DNA of 64,000 nt, from contig CM065185.1 of assembly GCA_033026295.1 (NCBI GenBank), positions 6,882,001 to 6,946,000 on the forward strand, written 5' to 3'. Shown in pieces: positions 60,701 through 64,000 of this stretch (its first letter is position 1; the number at the start of each line of letters is the position of its first letter). Below the pieces are notes generated by a model. That model did no database searches and was not told the origin of the DNA. It saw only the letters and a list, made by a program, of their open reading frames with translations. Source of the DNA: Channa striata (Eukaryota; Chordata; Actinopteri; Anabantiformes; Channidae). The position numbers were made by a program, and so were the translations under genes.

Positions 60701-63700
60701 TGCAAAAACACCCAACCTCATGTTTAAAACACTTCTCACATCGCTGCTGGTTGTGGATCTGTGTTGGTGTGTGTGGGGGGCGTTGTGGGTGTCTGTGTGT
60801 GTCTCTGATGGGAAATGAACACATTTCCATAGTAATTACAGAGCGACTCATTTCTCCTCTCCAGTTAGAAATGTCATGAATCATTAGCGCTGCAGTCTTA
60901 AACATGGTACAAAACCTGACATGGCTGTGGCTTTTGTTTTTCCCCTGACAGCTGAGTCTCTCTTTGTGTATGTGTGTTTAAAATGGATATTTTATTCAGT
61001 TCCTTAATTAAATGCAACTGACCTGTAATTCATTTGTTACAGGCTCTGGGGGACAATATTGAGGCCATTTTCTGATGCAAAGGTATTTTTATTTTATTAA
61101 TTCAATTTTTGTTTAGTTTTCACAATTGAAAGTGCAACATGTGGCAGGAATACAAAAACAACACACCGGAACATATTGTCATAGCGTAATTAGACATTTA
61201 TATGCAGTATTCGTATTTGCAGTTATGAAACAATTAGGCTCCTTGTTCAGCATGCTTTCTTGTTAATGGTCCATTTTCCCCGTTTTCTGTCAGAGACACA
61301 TTGTCTGTGACTCTCAAATACGGGCAGATTCCCTGATTTGTGTCAAGCCACTGCTCTTTCTTACCTTACGCACTTGTATGGCTGCATATTGTTTGCAGGC
61401 TCAAACAATATTTGAGTCACATATTTGTCACATCCCACTTTGAGCTTTACAGTGTTCCCAAGATGCATTAGATAATTCTTCCTGATAATCATCAGTGCTT
61501 TCCAATTATTTTCAATAAATAGTTAGGAAACATGGTCTGTACTGCAGAATATTTTTGTGAATGTGAGGAGGAGATATTGAAATACATGCAACACTTTATC
61601 ATCAAGACAAAATCCACAATGAACCTATGAGAAGTTCTTTACTGTTCCTACTATGCATCTGATATGATTAAAAGCTCAGTTAGTTTTGAACTTGTGATGA
61701 TATTCAAAAGTTATTGCTGTATTTAAGAATGAGATGGGAGTTTTCAACAAATATTTGTTCAAAAGCACAATCTGAACTGTAAAAGTGTTTGGTAGAATAT
61801 ACTGTCAGCAGAGGAGCAGTAGTATATGTATTTTGAAAGGTTGTGGCCATGTGATATCACATTATGTACTTTCTTATTTTATCCTAACTGTCTGCTACAG
61901 AACTGCTTGTTTATCCTTTTGTACCAACATGTGAAATTTCCGCTGTGGATGAACTCATTTTTTTGTTTAGCCCCTATCCAGCTGCATTATATTCTGCTGG
62001 TTTATACAGTAAAAAAATGTTCACGCACAAAGGCGAATATTTATGCAGCTTTAGAGCACACACACCTGCACCAATCACACAAAAACACACACACTTAGGG
62101 ACTGTGATACCACTATCGCACCGAGGCCCTCACCTTTCTTCCTGGCTCTCTCTGTTCCACTTCAGTGAGGGCAACAAGCTATTCCTGTTCTCCAAAGCCA
62201 CACACTCCACATTTGCATATCAATTTACTTTTTAATATAATACTCTGTCACTCGAGACCCATTTGTCATTCTGCTAGCAAGCCTTCATACACCACCTTCA
62301 CAGAACCCCATCCATATATTATCGCCGCCATAGCCCCTCCCCATTTCCTCTTTTTCCCTCCGTTGCTGCCCTTTATCTCTCAGGTGTTATGTTCTTTCTC
62401 AGTCCTTTTAAATGAAAACATTACCTTGTCCAAAAACCCACATATCCTCTTTCGCCTGTTTCCATCCATTCATCCATCCCCCAACATGTCCTGTCCTCTG
62501 CTTTCTGTTTCTTTGTGCTGTTTTTTTGATTGAAAGAGTGGATGGAAGGAGCTGGAAAGAGACGTAAAAAAAAAAGCGAGGGAAGGATGGAATGAGAGAG
62601 TGCTGACAGGCAAGAACACACAATGGGGGTTCAAGCCTGCATACCAACTAACGAGCAATCAGATGGAGGCTAAGAGTGAGGAGAGAAGCGGTGGCAGCCA
62701 TAAGAATAGAAACTTGAAGGTTAACATAGGGCATACGGGCAGAAAAAATACTAGGTGCTGCAACAACAGGAGCCAAAGATAAAGAAGCACAGAGAGATTG
62801 TGCTAAATGGAAATAGAGAAAAGCAACAATGGGGGGATGTAAAAATCCTTACAACAGGGACAACTGAAGCAAGGATGGATGGAGATGTTGAATACGCGCT
62901 CCATGGATGGAGGATTAAGAAGGACAGTGCACCAACAAACAGAGGGAAGAGAAAGGACAAGAGACTTGATGGACAGATTAACAAAGAGAAGAGCGTTGAG
63001 TCAACTGCATGGCTGCAGAATGTGTCCTCGGAAGGAGTGGAAGAGAAAAACAATGGGATCCAGTTGGAGCGTGTAAGAGCTGGCAGCAAGGAAACAGGAC
63101 AACTTATACCTGCCTATTCTCATTCTCTTAAAATATTAATGCCATATTTATGTATTGTTTTACCCACTAATCCCTGCTCACGTTAACAGGAACCCCAGTG
63201 TGAACTCCCAGAACCAAGGAGACGACTCGGGCAAGTCAGCAGTCCATCACAAGGCGAACACAAGATACATCAACACTTTGGAGTATTCAGCTGACTGGGA
63301 AGAAACCAGTGCACACAGAGGTGAACTCACATGGGCATAAGATAAATGGACCATCTTTCTGTCAGATGACAGCTTCAACCATATGCAAACTGCTAAAATA
63401 GTCAGTTCAGAATGAATAGAATCACTCATTGCAACGAAACGGTAAGATCATACTGAACGTAACCAGCCACAGGCCTTCAGCATGTGCCACACATGACGTT
63501 TTGCGCTGGGACAAAACACACTTTAATTCGTAAAGTCTCTTTAAACTTAAACTAAAATTTTAATAAATAGGGTCCTGTTACATGTGGAATGTTTTGGTAA
63601 ATCTGATCTTTACACATTTTGCACACATGCTGAACTTCATTCAGAATGCGAGAATAAAACCTTGAACAATGTACCCAAACGGTTCTCCGGAAGCCTGGGC

Positions 63701-64000
63701 CCTGCGAGGAGGGGACACTAACCTTAGAGGTACACAAAAAGCATGACAAAGCAGGCCCCCTCCTTTTCCTGACATTGTTAGTATTATGCCACATCTTCAT
63801 TTATTGGTCTATTAGCTTCAGGCTCGATTGCTGCTTCCATTTCCCCTCAGTGTGACTCCAGGCTAGAGAGAGACAGAGACAACAACATCTACTGCACTAG
63901 ATTGAGCTGATCTCCTCTGATAATTAAAGTCAGTGAGCTGTTATTTTAGTTTGTCGGGGCCCCTACAGATGGACAGGGCCACACATAATAAGAGAACAAC

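Larger units (their letters stand above)
59129..64000 (-). other. Upstream Eph intron sequence, no further exon found
   Basis: The phase of the first juxtamembrane exon demands an upstream transmembrane exon, but I found no hydrophobic exon with suitable splice sites, nor any fibronectin III sequence, in this stretch. It contains (TG)n at 59731-59764, (CA)n at 60541-60562 and 60660-60696, and purine-rich low-complexity sequence at 62560-63080. It is best read as intron running off the window. Confidence 0.6.

Noticed and set aside
60442..60879. 145-codon open frame on the plus strand
   Set aside because: It runs through two (CA)n microsatellites and encodes mostly TH repeats; no domain or conserved sequence.

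Overview
The window reads as vertebrate, and most probably teleost fish, genomic DNA. The support is one split vertebrate-type gene with GT-AG introns, very dense (CA)n/(TG)n microsatellites, and repeats typical of fish genomes: an RTE-clade LINE, a Tc1-like transposon relic, an L2-type LINE relic, a hAT-like MITE and a tRNA-derived SINE. Nothing in it looks bacterial or viral.

The only host gene I can support is on the minus strand between 59128 and 43957. It is the 3' half of an EphA-class receptor tyrosine kinase, in nine exons. In transcript order these are two juxtamembrane exons (59061-59128, 58292-58417), five kinase exons (57763-57948, 50475-50536, 47417-47626, 45500-45649, 45144-45337) and two SAM exons (44273-44410 and 43957-44056). 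All exon phases fit, and together they encode about 410 residues and a stop. The kinase motifs are intact. The kinase is most EphA4-like, but the juxtamembrane segment is closer to EphA5/EphA3, so a diverged fish paralog of the epha4l type is the best guess. The ligand-binding, fibronectin and transmembrane exons were not found and probably lie beyond 64000.

A cluster of mobile elements occupies about 15.2-20.4 kb. A Tc1-like transposase relic (minus strand) appears to be split by a near full-length 3.1-kb RTE-type LINE (plus strand, 15866-18986) with a perfect 21-bp target-site duplication. A decayed L2-type reverse transcriptase fragment follows at 19.5-20.4 kb. The LINE keeps a 678-codon open frame through the endonuclease and the start of the reverse transcriptase, then has four apparent small deletions.

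The rest of 1-43 kb shows no recognisable exons. It holds microsatellites, a MITE, a SINE, several near-perfect inverted repeats, a repeat carrying nuclear-receptor half-sites (30.0-30.5 kb), and degenerate fish interspersed repeats (31.4, 32.1-32.5 and 38.0-38.4 kb). Some of this could be regulatory, for example homeodomain and POU/SOX-like motif clusters, but sequence alone cannot show it. I found no strong sign of a new biological system. The points most worth checking are the mosaic Eph paralog with an altered juxtamembrane tyrosine motif, its NAGNAG acceptor, and the nested transposons.
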